Source: Anisodus tanguticus
Lineage: Eukaryota > Streptophyta > Magnoliopsida > Solanales > Solanaceae
Assembly (NCBI GenBank): GCA_034509755.1
Contig: CM067552.1
Location: 14,045,001 to 14,109,000 of the forward strand
DNA length: 64,000 nucleotides
Direction: 5' to 3'
Shown here: positions 43,501-56,047 of the stretch, piece after piece
Position numbering within the stretch: the stretch's first letter is position 1
Layout: each line of letters opens with the position of its first letter
The notes under the pieces: generated by a model
What the model was told of the DNA's origin: nothing
The model's input: the letters and a program-made list of their open reading frames with translations, nothing else
Databases searched by the model: none
Translations under genes and position numbers: made by a program

Positions 43501-43623
43501 TATTAGCGAATATTCTCCGAACATTCACAGTATATTTTGTAATTATGATAGGTGTATATTTAAGGTAACCTAAGATTCTTATTGTATTATGAATCAACCT
43601 CTGTACAACTATATATATTGTGA
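43501..43623 (+). repeat. E4 5' LTR, truncated
   Basis: It begins TATTAGCGAATATTCTCCGA as in the family, and breaks at about 43623, where integrase-like sequence follows with no primer-binding site. Confidence 0.9.
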
Positions 43624-43629
43624 CTATTC

Positions 43630-44282
43630 TATTCCATGCCTCCCTCCCCCCGTCCTTCTGGGTCTATGCTGCTAAAATGGTTGAATATATAATCAATATT
43701 TTACCTATTAGCACTCTTCATAATAAAACCCCCACCGAAATTCTCTACTGAAAGACCCTGTCCTATGACTATCTTAGAATTTTCGGTTGCCTATGCTACC
43801 CCAATCTTGCTTCCACTGCCTCTCATAAATTAGCTCAATGAACCACCTCATGTGTCTTTGTTGGCTTTTCGTCTAATCATAGGGGCTATCTGTGCTATGA
43901 CCTGTCCACTCGTAAAATTATTGTGTCCCGTCACGTTACATTTGACGAGACGTGCTTCCCATTTTCCAACCTCTGAAAATTCCAAAATAAGGACTACACG
44001 TTTCTCGATGAGTCAACTATTTCACCGATCCTCCGATCCCCCCCACTACCGTGACCACCCTGCTTCGTCTCCAGTCTCTGACACCACATCACCGCCCCAG
44101 TCGTCATCACCCATCACTGCATCTCCCACTCCCAGGCCAGCACCTCCGACCTCCGTTCCAGAACAACTAACACACCACCATCGGGTAAGTCTCAGCCCAC
44201 CAATAAACAACCATCAACCCCAAATAGATAACCCAACATTAACACCAGACACCGGCAACATCTACTGTCATCGAACCACTTC
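43630..44282 (+). pseudogene. E4 integrase C-terminus and linker
   Basis: With stops, the plus strand encodes WVYAAKMVEY-like sequence, ILPISTLHNKTPTEIL, VFVGFSSNHRGYLCYD and a proline/threonine-rich linker, homologous to 19921-20520 and 57618-58449. It ends at the gypsy insertion. Confidence 0.82.
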
Positions 44283-44287
44283 CAAAC

Positions 44288-46188
44288 TATCACGACCCAA
44301 ACCGTAGGGCCGCGAAGAGCACCCGGATCCCACCCGCTGAGTACCGCCATTCTTACAATGAATATTTTATCATAATTAATTACGGACTAAGCCGAAAGAA
44401 AATTATGAAAAACCAGGTAACCACCTTATATATACATAGACCAAGACCGACAAGGCCATATAAGACTACTACACACAAGACACCTGTCTACAAGACTCTA
44501 AGAGAATACACATTATCAACAGGTCGGGACAAGGCCCCGCCATACCCATATAGACGCACAAAACTGTATCATACCAAAATCAGACCGACACTCCTGAAAA
44601 AGAGAAGTGCTTCCAAAAATCCGCTGAAAATCTGCAACCTATTCTCGTGGGTCGTCGCCTTGTCTATACGAACCTGCGGGCATGAAACGCAACGTCTCCT
44701 GACAAAAGGGACGTCAGTACGACTGATGTACTGGGTATGTTAGGCATAAATATCAGCATAACAGGAATATACCAATAACTGAAACATAACCGACTGACCA
44801 ATTGTAACTGCCTCTTAGGGCCCTAATACACTTGCCTACATGTTATGCACAGTGCAGTGTCCATATTCATTGGCCTCATCGGACAATTTCCTTACCATGA
44901 CAGCCTCTGTGGCCATCATACCATGTAATGGTTAACTAATATATGCATGATGCAAGTTCGGTATATATATATATATATATATATCAGTGTTGCGGATCGT
45001 ACAACCCGTCCCAATATATGTTAGTGTTGCGGATCGTGCAACCCGTCCCAATAAGCCATACAGGCATCACATCACATCATCACATCATATAAGCCTCTTC
45101 GGGCTCTGTTGCGATAGTCTGTACCAGCTGTAGGTGGTGTGCGTATATAACGCCTTTCCCTTTCCCCATATCCCCTACATATATAATATTTACCATATAG
45201 TAGTGTGCATAGCACCAGTGGTCCAGGGTAATAGATGAATGCAATGCAAGTGAAAATGCATAAATGACAATAAAATACCCCGAGTGACATAATATCCTTG
45301 CACCTTTGGCTAACACTGTGAATATCAACACATTTTTCGTATGCCTTAATAAGGACTTAGAAATATATTTAGACATGCTTTTAGCATAGAAATCAATAAC
45401 ATGAATATTCTTAACTACTAGGAGTAAAATAAATTATGGAGCAATATCACGGTTTTATTTTGTTACGTGGAACATGCCAAAAGAAAGAAATAATTTGCCT
45501 TAACATACCTCGATAATAACGAAACCATCCTTGCCTTTTTATTTTCTCAAGGAAGGTTGCTGCTTTTCTATCATAGTACTACCACTGCTTCGTACTCTTT
45601 TTTTTTCAAATCAAAATAAATTGAAATGTATTGCCTATAGTTACAGAAAACAAAAGGAATTTTGGAGGAGTCCTAATTTGATGTTTCACGATATACTTCC
45701 CCATATTAACACTAACCCCCCCGCCCAAATCGTTGGCCATTCCACGGGCTGCCACCTATTAGCAATCTTAAGTTAGTCACTTAGGGACATGCCACACGTA
45801 GATACCCCACTAAGTCTTGTCCCTCCTTCCACTTAAATTAATCAGTCCCCACAATTAATCAATCACACACATAATTAATTTCGTGATCCCAATTCACTTA
45901 AATCTTAATAACTTACAGGATCTTCATATACTCAATGTCATAATTTCCTACTATGGTACTAGTCCATAACCTCTTCATGCACACACCAAATTTATTTCCG
46001 ATCCCCGTCGTCACACTTCTTACGTCCAAAATTATTTCGGGGTTTAATCCTTTTTATATACTAATATCTTTATTAGCATACGTAAATATAACATAAATTT
46101 TCCAACGCTCGGACCTATTTAAACATGCCTAGCAATTTTATAAACGCTCAGCGATTTAAACCGTAACCCGAAAGTACGGGATGTTACA
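44288..46188 (-). repeat. Gypsy 3' LTR (1901 bp)
   Basis: Element strand TGTAACATCC ... CGTGATA (the end has mutated from TGACA). The polypurine tract AAGGGGGAAAGA precedes it at 46189-46200. It contains a TA microsatellite (about 11 units near 44962-44984) and two copies of a unit with GTGTTGCGGATCGTGCAACC (44987-45053). Confidence 0.94.
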
Positions 46189-46276
46189 TCTTTCCCCCTT
46201 AGAAACATTTGTCCTCGAATGTTGGGGTAACATATCTAATCCATGTTACGTAGCCCGAATGCACAATCATTAAATA

Positions 46277-46597
46277 TCATGATAGGAATTTGGAATTTAC
46301 CTTAGCTTCTCTTGAAATCTCGACATTAGTCTGGAATAGGTGTGGATATTTGCGCGTCATTTCCTCTTCAGCTTCCCATGCCATCTCTTCCACGTTCCTA
46401 TTTTGCCACAACACTTTTACAGAAGCTATTTCCTTAGTCCTCAGCTTGCGGACTTGTAGATCTAGGATAGCAACAGGAATTTCTTCATATGACAGATCCT
46501 CTGTAATCTGCACATCCTCAATTGGTACAATCCGAGAAAGATCTCCAACACATGCTCTTAACATGGAAATATGGAAGACTGGATGAACACACTCCAA
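46277..46597 (-). pseudogene. Gypsy integrase C-terminus with chromodomain
   Basis: The 106-codon frame contains VHPVFHISMLRAC, then YEEIPVAILDLQVRKL, SVKVLWQNRNVEEMAWEAEE and KYPHLF. The last part is the chromodomain of Tekay-type chromoviruses, thought to target integration to modified histones. The domain itself is uninterrupted, but upstream integrase is broken. Confidence 0.88.
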
Positions 46598-46599
46598 CT

Positions 46600-47630
46600 C
46601 CGAAGGTAAGTCTAATTCATACGCTAGCTAGCCAATTCATCGAAATATGCGATATGGCCAAATATACATTGGACTAAGCTTTCCTTTTTTTCCGAATCTC
46701 ATTACACCCTTCATCGGTGAAATTTTCAAAAATATCCAGTCGTCTACCTGAAACTCTAAGTCTCGCCGTCGCACATCTGCGTATGACTTCTAACGACTCT
46801 GAGCTGTTAACAACCGTTCTTGGATAAGCTTTACTTTTTCTATGGCTTGGTGTACCAAGTCAGGTCCAAATAACTCTGATTCGCCTACCTCGAACTATCC
46901 AATAGCTGTTATTGTATGCGAACTCAATAAGGGGTAAGTGATCATCCCAACTTCCCTTAAAGTCCAACACACAAGCTCGTAATATATCCTCAAGCGTTTG
47001 AATTGTTCACTCAGCTTGGCCGTCTGTCTGAGGATGGAAACCCGTACTTAAATTAATTCAGGTGCCTAACCCTTTCTGAAATGATTTCCAGAAGTTAGTT
47101 GTAAATAATAGAGATAGGCACACCATGAAGTTGAACGATCTCCTTAATATATAACTTCACGTAATCTTCGGCGGTGTAGGTAGTTTTCACCGGCAAGAAA
47201 TGAGCTGATTTGATCAGTCTATCAACAATTACCCAAATAGAATCAAATTTTTTATAGGAACGAGGTAATCCCGTAATGAAGTCCATATTAATCATTTCCC
47301 ATTTCCATATTGGAATCTTGATGTTTTTAGTCAAGCCACCAGGCTTTTGGTGTTCATTTTTACCTACTGATAATTGGGGCACTGAGCTACAAACTCTGCC
47401 ACGAGCTTCTTCATATCATTCCACCAATAAATACTCTTGAGATCATGATACATTTTAGTTGATCCTGGATGAATAGAGTACCGTGAAAAATGAATCTTTG
47501 TCATAATTTTATCCCACAATCCTGCTACATTTGGAACACATAGACGACCCTGGTGCCTAAGAGTTCCCTGTTCGTCAATCTCAAAGGTCGTGGTCTTCTT
47601 CTGTTGAATGATCTCTCTTATCTTCTTCAA
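46600..47630 (-). pseudogene. Gypsy integrase, zinc-binding region and core
   Basis: 47364-47630 encodes HPGSTKMYHDLKSIYWW and the partial zinc-binding end AQCPNYQ, where the second cysteine of the CxxC pair is tyrosine. 47095-47382 encodes MINMDFITGLPRSYKKFDSI and DRLIKSAHFLPVK. The rest, to 46600, has stops but includes a FHPQTDGQAE-like motif with the catalytic glutamate. Confidence 0.86.
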
Positions 47631-47645
47631 ACTAGGGTCTTCCCA

Positions 47646-49145
47646 TTAATGTTCCCTAATTTCTGATATAAGGGATGATTTTGACACATCCTGGACCATA
47701 AACTCGCCATCCTCCGAATCCACTAGTCGGACTCCCAAACTAGCTAACTGATGAAGCTCTCTTACCAATTCCTTCCTTTTGACTTGCACTGGCATCGAAC
47801 TGACCATTGACTTACGGCTGAGTGCGTCTGCTATAATATTGGCTTTGCCAGGGTGATATAAGATGTCCACATCATAATCCTTCAATAATTCAAGCCATCT
47901 TCTTTGTCTCAAATTCAACTCTTTTTGTTTGAATATGTATTGCAGACTCTTGTGATTTGTAAAAATGTCCACATGAACACCATATAAATAGTGTCGCCAA
48001 ATCTTCAGTGCATAGACTACCGCGGCCAACTCTAAATCATGTGTTGGATAGTTCTTCTCATGTTTCCTCAATTGCCTTGAAACATAGGCAATCACTTTAC
48101 CATGCTGCATTAGCACACATCCTAAGCCTGCTACCGAGGTATCACAATACACAACATAACCTTCTAGACCCTCTGGGAGAGTAAGGACTGGTGCCGATGT
48201 TAATCTATCCTTTAACTCCTGGAAACTTCTCTCACAAGCATCGGACCATTGGAATTTTATAGCCTTTTGTGTTAACTTCGTTATTGGTGCTGATATGATA
48301 GAAAATCCTTCTACAAACCTTCTATAATAGCCGGCTAAGCCCAAAAAGTTGTGAACCTCTATTGGAGTCATAGGTCTTGGCCAATTCTTCACCGCTTTAA
48401 TCTTCTGAGTGTCAACTCTTATACCCTCGTCTGACACTATATGATCAAGAAAAGCCACCGACTTCAGCCAAAACTCACATTTGGATAGCTTTGCATACAA
48501 CTTATGGTCCCGGAGCATTTGCAGTATTATCCGCATGTGATCCACATGCTCTGTTTTCGAGTGAGAGTAAACCAGAATATCATCTATAAATACTATCACA
48601 AATACGTCCAGGAATGGGCGGAACACGTTATTCATTAGATCCATAAATGCTGCTGGTGCATTTGTAAGTCCAAATGACATTACTAGGAACTCAAAGTGCC
48701 CATACCTTGTCTTAAAGGCCGTCTTCGGAATATCCTTCTCCTTAACCTTTAGCTGATGGTACCTCGACCTTAGGTCAATTTTTTAAAAATATCTCGCACC
48801 TTGTAACTGGTCAAACATATCGTCAATTCGGGGAAGAGGGTACTTGTTCTTGATAGTAACCGTATTTAGCTGCCAATAGTCGATACACATCCGTAATAAG
48901 CCATCTTTCTTTCGTACGAATAATATCGGTGCGCCCCAAGGAGATATGCTAGGCCTAATAAAGCCTTTCTCGAGCAAGTCCTTTAATTTCTCCTTCAACT
49001 CTTTCAACTCAGCTGGAGCCATCCTATAAGGAGGAATAGATATCGGTTGAGTGTTTGTCAACACATCTATACCGAACTCAATTTCCCTTTCAGGAGGAAG
49101 GCCTGGAAGTTCGTCTGGGAATACATCAAGAAATTCACTGACCAC
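47646..49145 (-). pseudogene. Gypsy reverse transcriptase and RNase H
   Basis: 48783-49145 encodes VFPDELPGLPPEREIEF, APILFVRKKDG and RMCIDYWQLN. 47646-48680 encodes SFGLTNAPAAFMDLMN, the catalytic VFIDDILVYS, FLGLAGYYRRF and RNase H (VVYCDTSVAGLGCVL, LELAAVVYALKIWRHYLYG, ADALSRK). A frame break lies between 48680 and 48783. The IDD aspartates are intact. Confidence 0.92.
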
Positions 49146-49676
49146 CTAAATTGATTGAGAACTAGGTGGTTCAACATCGACATCTCTTGCCCGAACAAGA
49201 TGGTATATACACCATTTGGAGATCTTCTTTCTTGCCTTAAGGTATGAAATAAACCTACCTTTTGGCGTTGCGGTATTACCTTTCCATTCAAGGACTGGCT
49301 CGCCTGGAAATTGGAATCTAACAATCTTTGTTTGGCAGTCAACATTAGAATAGCATAACGCTAACCAATCTATGCCCATAATAACATCGAAGTCAACCAT
49401 TTCTAATTCCACTAAATCTGTTAGGGTCTGATGACTACAGGCCAATACTGCACAATTTCTATAGACACATCTAGCGTTTACCGATTCACCAACCGGTGTA
49501 GATACCGCAAATAGATCCCTTATCAACTCAGGATCCATACCAAATTTACAGGCAACGAAAGGAGTAATATATGATAAATTTGAATCTGGATCTAACAACG
49601 CGTACACATTATGTGAAAGGACCGATAGCGTACCTGTAATGACATCAGGTGAGGATTTCTGATCTTGCCACCCCAT
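49146..49676 (-). pseudogene. Gypsy protease region
   Basis: The 176-codon frame includes VYALLDPDSNLSYITP, where related elements have a D-[ST/P]-G active site. The third residue is aspartate here, so activity is doubtful. MVDFDVIMGIDWL and YSNVDCQTKIVRF follow, the usual link to reverse transcriptase. A stop separates it from the next segment. Confidence 0.85.
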
Positions 49677-49689
49677 CAGTGCATAAGTA

Positions 49690-51002
49690 CGATTATGGCC
49701 CCTTCCTCTACCTCGGTAAGATAATGCCTGCTGACTCTGTTCTAACGGGCGTACTGATTGGGATAAAGCTGCTGCAGATCCGATCGGCTGGGCTCTACTA
49801 CCTTCACTTTTTGTCAGACAATCTCATACTATATGACCACGCTCCCCGCAAGAATAGCATTCTCTTCTCTTTTATTGGAAAGGCCCTGCATAGGTCCCAC
49901 CACACTTCCCACATCGAACCAATGACGGCCTCATCTATATAGAATTCCATCTATAATAAGATCCTGGTGCTCGTGAACTCTGGCCTAGTCCCATTTGAAT
50001 ATAGCGATCAACCCTCGATCCTGAAGATGACAATGATGCGCCGGCTATTGGGTAAGATGGTCGTCTGTAAGGCTGTGGCCTGGGCCCGCCTCTGAAGTCC
50101 CTCACGCCACTTACATACCGAGCCCTTTTATACTGGCCCCTATCACGCTCTCGATCGACCCATTATTGCCTCTTGCGATGCTTCAGGTTCTGTGCATAAG
50201 CCTGGAAACGAGCAATATCCATATCCGGATTCAAAGAAGCCGTAGTACACTCGTTCACCAAGTATGGCCCCAAGCCAGTAATGAACCTGTGTACCCGGTC
50301 ACTCATTTCAGCTATAATTGTAGGAGCATATCGAGCCAAGTAATTAAACTGCAAACTATATTCTCGATCGCTCATGCTGCCCTATTCAAGACGTAGAAAC
50401 CTGTCCTATTTGGCCTGTCGAAGCTCGACTGGTAGAAAATGTTGTAAGAAAGCATCTGAAAACTCCCCCTATCCTGCTGGCGCAACACGAGGTCCCCTAG
50501 ATTGCTCCCATGTATCAAACCATGTTACTGCAATATCCCGCAGTCTATAAGAAGCAAACTTTACCGACTAGGTATCGGTAACATCCATCACCCGCAAAGT
50601 GCATTGTACCTTATCCGGAAAATTATGTGGGTCCGCTTTCAAGTTTGTTCCTGTGAATACCGGAGGGTCTACATTGATGAAATCCTGAGCTATTGCGCTA
50701 GCAGCTCTATCAAAAGGACTGGGAACCTGACGTTGGGCCTGAGCGGCAACCAATCGTGTCAGTACCTGTACCGCACTCCGCATATCAAGATCCACGTATG
50801 GAGTATCATCTGGAGAAACTAAAGGTGCTGCAGTTCCACTAATCTCCTCTGATGGTGATGTACCGGGAGAACCATACGAAGGAGTCGTACTGAGGGTCTC
50901 ACTCTGACCCTCGCTAACGGGTGGCAATCGGCTGGTACCTTCGCCCGCAGCCGTATTCAACTCCATTATACTCTTGGACTTCTTTCTTGCGGTAGGCATT
51001 GC
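49690..51002 (-). pseudogene. Gypsy gag with zinc knuckle, frameshifted
   Basis: The gag ATG is probably at 51000 (MPTARKKSKS). 50568-51000 encodes an acidic N-terminus and VDPPVFTGTNLKADPHNF. 50163-50375 encodes YSLQFNYLARYAPTII and DMDIARFQAYAQNL. Around 49800-49880 the CCHC knuckle CYSCGERGHIV-DC is visible, with a stop inside it. So, unlike the copia gags here, this one has a classical zinc knuckle. Confidence 0.86.
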
Positions 51003-51193
51003 TGGAATCATAAACACGAAATGGATTAGGAGTGAAATACTTATAACTCAGTTCTATAGCACGATTTATGAAATGAAAGAACGTAAACCACCCCTAAATG
51101 TCAGGCAGCCTCTTGCTTATGAGTATGGAGCACAACATACCCATAAATAAGACTAAAATAGACACGGTTTGTAGACTTCCTAGGACAGACAAA

Positions 51194-51204
51194 CTCTGAT
51201 ACCA
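51194..51204 (-). other. Gypsy primer-binding site
   Basis: Element strand TGGTATCAGAG, four bases inside the 5' LTR, complementary to initiator tRNA-Met. Confidence 0.88.
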
Positions 51205-51208
51205 AGTT

Positions 51209-51880
51209 TGTCATGACCTGAACCGTAGTGTCGCGACGAGCACCCGGATCCCACCCGCCGGGTACCGCCATTCTTACAATGAATATCTGATCGTATTTTT
51301 TTACTGATTAAGTCGAAAGAAAATTATGAAAAACCAGCTAACCACCTTATATATACATATACCAAGGCCGACAAGGCCATACAAGACTACTACACACAGG
51401 ACACCTGTCTAGAAGCCTCTAAGAGAGTACACAATATCAACAGGTCGGGACAAGGCCCCGCCACACCAATATAGACATGCAAAATTGTATCATACCAAAA
51501 TTAGACCGACACTCCTGAAAAAGAGAAGTGCTTCCAAAAATCCACTGAAAATCTACAACCTATTCTCGTGGGCCGTCGCCTTGTCTATGCGAACCTGCGG
51601 GCATGAAACGCAACGTCCCCCAACAAAAGGGACATCAATACGACTGATGTACTGGGTATGTCAGGCATAAATATTAGCATAACAGGAATATACCAATAAC
51701 TGAAACATAAACGACTGACCAACTGTAACTGTCTCTTAGGGCCATAATACACTTGCCTACATGTTATGCACAGTGCAGTGTCCATATTCATTGGCCTTAT
51801 CGGGCAATTTCCTTACCATGACAGCCTCTGTGACCATCATACCATGTAATGGTTAACTAATATATGCATGATGCAAGTTC

Positions 51881-51921
<41 letters not shown>

Positions 51922-53124
51922 TCAGTGTTGCGGATTGTGCAACCCGTCCCAATATATGGTAGTGTTGCGGATCGTGCAACCCGTCCCAATAAGCCATACA
52001 GGCATCACATCACATCATATAAGCCTCTTCGGGCTCTTTTGCGATAGTATGTACCAGCTGTTGGTGGTATGCGTATATAACACCTTTCCCTTTCCCCATA
52101 TCCCCTACATATATAATATTTACCATATAGTAATGTGCATAACACCAGTGGTCCATAGTAATATATGAATGCAATGCAAGTGAAAATGCATGAATGACAA
52201 TAAAATACCCCGAGTGACATAATATCCTTGCACATTTGGCTAACACTGTGAATATCAACACATTTTTCGTATGCCTCAATAAGGACTTAGAAACATATTT
52301 AGACATGCTTTTAGCTTAGGAATCAATAACATGAATATTCTTAACTACTAGGAGTAGAATAAATTATGGTGCAATATCACGGTTTTATTTTGTTACGTGG
52401 AACATGCCAAAAGAAAGAAATAATTTGCCTTAACATACTTCGATAATAACGGAACCAGCCTTGCCTTTTTATTTTCTCGAGCAAGGTTGCTGCTTTTCTA
52501 TCCTAGTACTACCACTGCTTCGTACTCTCTTCTTTTTTTTTCAAATCAAAATAAATTGAAATGTACTGCCTTTAGTTACAGAAAACACAAAGAATTTTAG
52601 AGGAGTCCTAATTTGATGTTTCACGATATACTCCCCCATATTAACACTAACCCCCCCCCCCCAAATCGTTTGCCATTCCACGGGCTGTCACCTCTTAGCA
52701 ATCTTATGTTAGTCACTTAGGGACATGCCACACGTAGATACCCCACTAAGTTTTGTCCCTCCTTCCACTTAAATTAATCAGTCCCCACAATTAATTAAAC
52801 ACACACATAATTAATTTCGTGATCCCAATTCACTTAAATCTTAATAACTTATAGGATCTTCATATACTCAATGTCATAATTTCCTAATATGACACTAGTC
52901 CATAACCTCTTCATGCACACACCAAATTTATTTCCGATCCCCGTCGTCATACTTCTTACGTCCAAAATTATTCCGGGGTTTAATCTTTTTTATATACTAA
53001 TATATTTATTAGCATACATAAATATAACATAAATTTTTCAACGCTCGGACCTATTTTCACATGCCTAGCAATTTTATAAACGGTCAGCGATTTAAACCGT
53101 AACCCGAAAATATGGGATGTTACA
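51209..53124 (-). repeat. Gypsy 5' LTR (1916 bp)
   Basis: Highly similar to 44288-46188. Its TA microsatellite is longer (about 18 units, 51883-51920) and accounts for much of the length difference. Plus-strand ends TGTCATGACC and GATGTTACA. Confidence 0.95.
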
Positions 53125-53129
53125 CAGAC

Positions 53130-54890
53130 CCTGACACCGACACCAGACCCCATCGGGTCACCCACCAGCACCCAGTCATCATCGTCACCAATGATCGACG
53201 ACACCCAACCGAAATGCCAACACCCAAAATCGGATATCCTGAACACCCACACCCATCAGCGTACCGACACAGCCCATTTACCCAACCACCGTATGGAAAC
53301 TCGTGCCCAACATAGGATTTTCAAATCCAAGGTTCACTTCAACTTAACCACACACACTATATCCCCAATCCCCAACGCCAAATTAACCAAACTGGACCTA
53401 ATTGGAATGCGGCCATGCGTGAGGAATTTTCTTCTTTGACAAACCAGCACACTCGGGATTTAGTTCCTAGACCGGATGGGGTGACTGTGATCCGATGCAT
53501 GTGGCTATTTCGTCACAAATTCAGAGACAGTGGTGACTTAGAGAGGTATAAGGCGAGACTTGTTGCCAATGGCACTAATCAGTAGGAGGGAATTGATTGT
53601 GGTGAGACTTCCAGTCAGTTTGTCAAACCGACTACTATTTGTACTATTCTCAGTATTGCCATGGGCAAGCATTGGCCGATTCATCAGCTTGATATCAAGA
53701 ATGCATTTCTTCATGGGGATTTGAAAGAAACTATGTACATGCATCAGCCACCAGGTTTTGTCCATCCTGCAGCCCCTCAGTATGTATGTCGCCTCAGAAA
53801 GTCACTCTATGGCTTGAAACAGGCTCCTCGAGCTTGGTATGACCGTTTTGCCAGGTATATTTTGCAGATTGGGTTTATATGTAGCCGGTGTGATAACTCT
53901 CTCTTCATTTTTCATCGCGGTAGCAGCACTGCTTATTTTCTATTGTATGTCGATGACATTGTTCTTACTGCCTCATCTGACGGATTAAAAAATGAAATCA
54001 TTGCTCTACTCAAAACTGAATTTGCTATGACTGATTTGGGTACACTTAGCTATTTCTTGGGTATATCAGTAACTAGATTTGTCGATACTATGTTCATGAG
54101 TCAGCGTAAATATGCAGAAGAGATAGTGTACAAGGTTAAGATGGCAAATTGCAAGGTTATGCCAACTCCAGTCGACTCCAAACCCAAGCTTAGTGTTACT
54201 GATGGTGCTCCAATTTCTGATCCTACTCTGTATCGGAGTCTTGCAGGTGTTCTTCAGTATCTTACATTCACTAGGCCTGATATTGCATATGTTGTTCAGC
54301 AGGTGTGTCTGTTTATGCATGCTCCGAGAGAGCCCCATTTTGCTGTCCTTAAGCGCATTCTGAGATACGTTAAGGGCACCCTTGATTATAAATTACATTT
54401 CTACCTCTCTGCGCTGAACAGGTTGCTATCTTATACGAATGCAGATTGGGCAGGGTGCCCGGACACGCGTCGCTCCACTTCTGGAAATTGTGTATTTCTA
54501 GGGGATAATCTTATTTCCTGGTCCGCCAAGAGGCAAGCCACATTATCCCGCTCGAGTGCTGAAGCAGAGTATCGCGGCGTTGCTAATGTAGTTACTAAGA
54601 TCTATTGGCTCCGAAATCTTCTTTTGGAGCTCCAGTGTCCATTGCGCAAGGCGTCTATAGTCTACTGTGATAACATATGTGCCATATATCTATCTCACAA
54701 TCCAGTCTAATATCAGCTGAGCAAACATATTGAGATGGATATCCACTTTGTGCGCGAAAAGGTAGCTCTCGGTCAGGTCAAAGTGCTACATGTGCCTTCC
54801 TCCTATCAGTATGCAGATATTTTCACAAAGGGACTACCGAGACAGTTATTCATTGACTTCAGATCCAGCCTAAGCATCCGGCCTCCTCCC
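53130..54890 (+). pseudogene. E4 reverse transcriptase and RNase H
   Basis: 53661-54710 is open for 349 codons: QLDIKNAFLHGDLKETMY, YGLKQAPRAWYDRF, the intact LLYVDDIVLTA, LGISVTR, TRPDIAYVVQQ, ADWAGCPDTRR, SRSSAEAEYRG and VYCDNICAIYL. The rest of RNase H (KHIEMDIHFVREKVA, DIFTKGLPRQL) follows after a stop at 54708-54710. Upstream, 53130-53660 has a TAG within TNQ-EGIDCGE (CAG in relatives) and the linker. Confidence 0.9.
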
Positions 54891-54907
54891 GCTATGACTG
54901 AGGGGAT

Positions 54908-55072
54908 TATTAGCAAATATTTTCTGAATATTCACAGTATATTATGTAATTATGATAGGTGTATATTTAAGGTAACATATGATTCTTATTGTATTAGGAA
55001 TCAACCTCTATACAACTATATATATTATGATTAATGAAAGAAATCCCTAAGGGAGTTTATTCCAATCTTACA
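54908..55072 (+). repeat. E4 3' LTR (165 bp)
   Basis: It begins TATTAGCAAATATTTTCTGA and ends CCAATCTTACA. It is about 30 bp shorter than in E3 and E5 because a segment in the middle is deleted. Confidence 0.92.
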
Positions 55073-55630
55073 GTTTCATCTCTTTAACTGAAGAAGTAAT
55101 GGCATTTAATAACTCTGTTCAGAAGGAAAGTTCCCTTGGAATTATTTTGTTTCCTGAGAAAGGTAACAAAAAGCTCCAAGAGAACTTTTTAACTTTCATT
55201 TATATAATAAAAACCAAGGTTTTTAAAAAATAAAATAACCTAGTGGTATAACTCCTTACTAGCAAAAATATGGATGGTTCACTTGGAATTTACAAAAAAA
55301 AACTACAATAAAACCAGTAAGGTACATCCATATGCCAAACTACAGATATCCGACCTATCAAAAACAAGGAAATCACATATTTGATTCTCCATTATTCCTC
55401 TCCATCTCCTCAAATATGGTTCTTTCAGCATCAACAGCTCCACCCGAACACATATCCATTTTCCCATCCTCACCAATCGTGACCCCCCCCCCCCTCAACA
55501 ACCTTGATAATATTAATGTCTGGCATCTTCTCTATTATAAAGGAGCTCCAGCATCTTAGCTTTAACACCCCCTATGCCACCACCTTCATATTAATTTTCT
55601 TAAGGTCCCGTGCGTTCCATTTCTTTCAAA
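55073..55630. repeat. Host segment X, copy B, right part
   Basis: It resumes the segment cut at 43500 and repeats 39493-40045. Where E6 is inserted in copy A (after TTCGAATAGTT), copy B reads TTCAAATAATTGGCAA without an insertion, so it preserves the empty site. Confidence 0.92.
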
Positions 55631-55851
55631 TAATTGGCAATTCCCTTTATTACTACGAAGGTTGCCTGGGATTATGGCAATGGTTGCAAAGTAATAATGA
55701 ACTTGCAAAAAATATAGCTATCACTCCACCAAATCTTGGTACTTATAATCTCAAAAAAATGTAAAATTGATTACACAGGTGACAATAGAAATGCCCATTT
55801 CCTTAAAGTTGATCTTTCTGTACAGGTTTCATGGGCTTACAGCTTGCGTCA
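55631..55851. other. Short non-repeat stretch before E5
   Basis: About 220 bp with no recognised gene or element. CGTCA at its right end is the E5 target duplication. Confidence 0.5.
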
Positions 55852-56047
55852 TGTAAGATTGGAATAATTTCCCTTAGGGATTCCTTTCATTAATCACAAT
55901 ATATATAGTTGTACAGAGGTTGATTCCTAATACAATAAGAATCCTAACTTACCTTAAATGGTTGATTCCTAATATAATAGGAATCCTAAGTTACCTTAAA
56001 TATACATCTATCATAACTATAAAATATACTGTGAATATTCGCTAATA
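55852..56047 (-). repeat. E5 3' LTR (196 bp)
   Basis: Element strand TATTAGCGAATATTCACAG ... TCTTACA, lacking one 11-bp unit that the 5' LTR has. The polypurine tract ACTGAGGGGAAG precedes it. Confidence 0.94.

Larger units (their letters stand above)
44288..53124 (-). mobile_element. Ty3/gypsy chromovirus (Tekay-like), 8837 bp, nested in E4
   Basis: LTRs of 1901 bp (44288-46188) and 1916 bp (51209-53124), and a 5-bp duplication, CAAAC against CAGAC (44283-44287 and 53125-53129). Minus-strand order: gag, protease, reverse transcriptase, RNase H, integrase, chromodomain. Integrase after reverse transcriptase is the gypsy order, and the C-terminal chromodomain places it among chromoviruses. 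The clade name is from memory of the chromodomain motif. All regions carry stops or frame changes. Confidence 0.95.
43501..55072 (+). mobile_element. Ty1/copia (Ale-like) element E4, internally deleted and split by a gypsy element
   Basis: Flanked by ATTTC (43496-43500) and GTTTC (55073-55077), a 5-bp duplication with one mismatch. The left LTR (43501-43623) is cut and joined directly to integrase sequence, so gag, protease and half of integrase are missing. The gypsy element at 44288-53124 splits the linker region. Reverse transcriptase and RNase H follow, and then the right LTR (54908-55072). It belongs to the E3/E5 family and is the only member in plus orientation. Confidence 0.92.

Noticed and set aside
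43852..44307. 151-codon proline/threonine/serine-rich plus-strand protein
   Set aside because: It is the degraded integrase C-terminus and linker of E4, read partly out of frame and running into the gypsy LTR.
44404..44743. 112-codon plus-strand frame repeated in part at 51485-51670
   Set aside because: It lies inside the gypsy LTRs, which explains its repetition.
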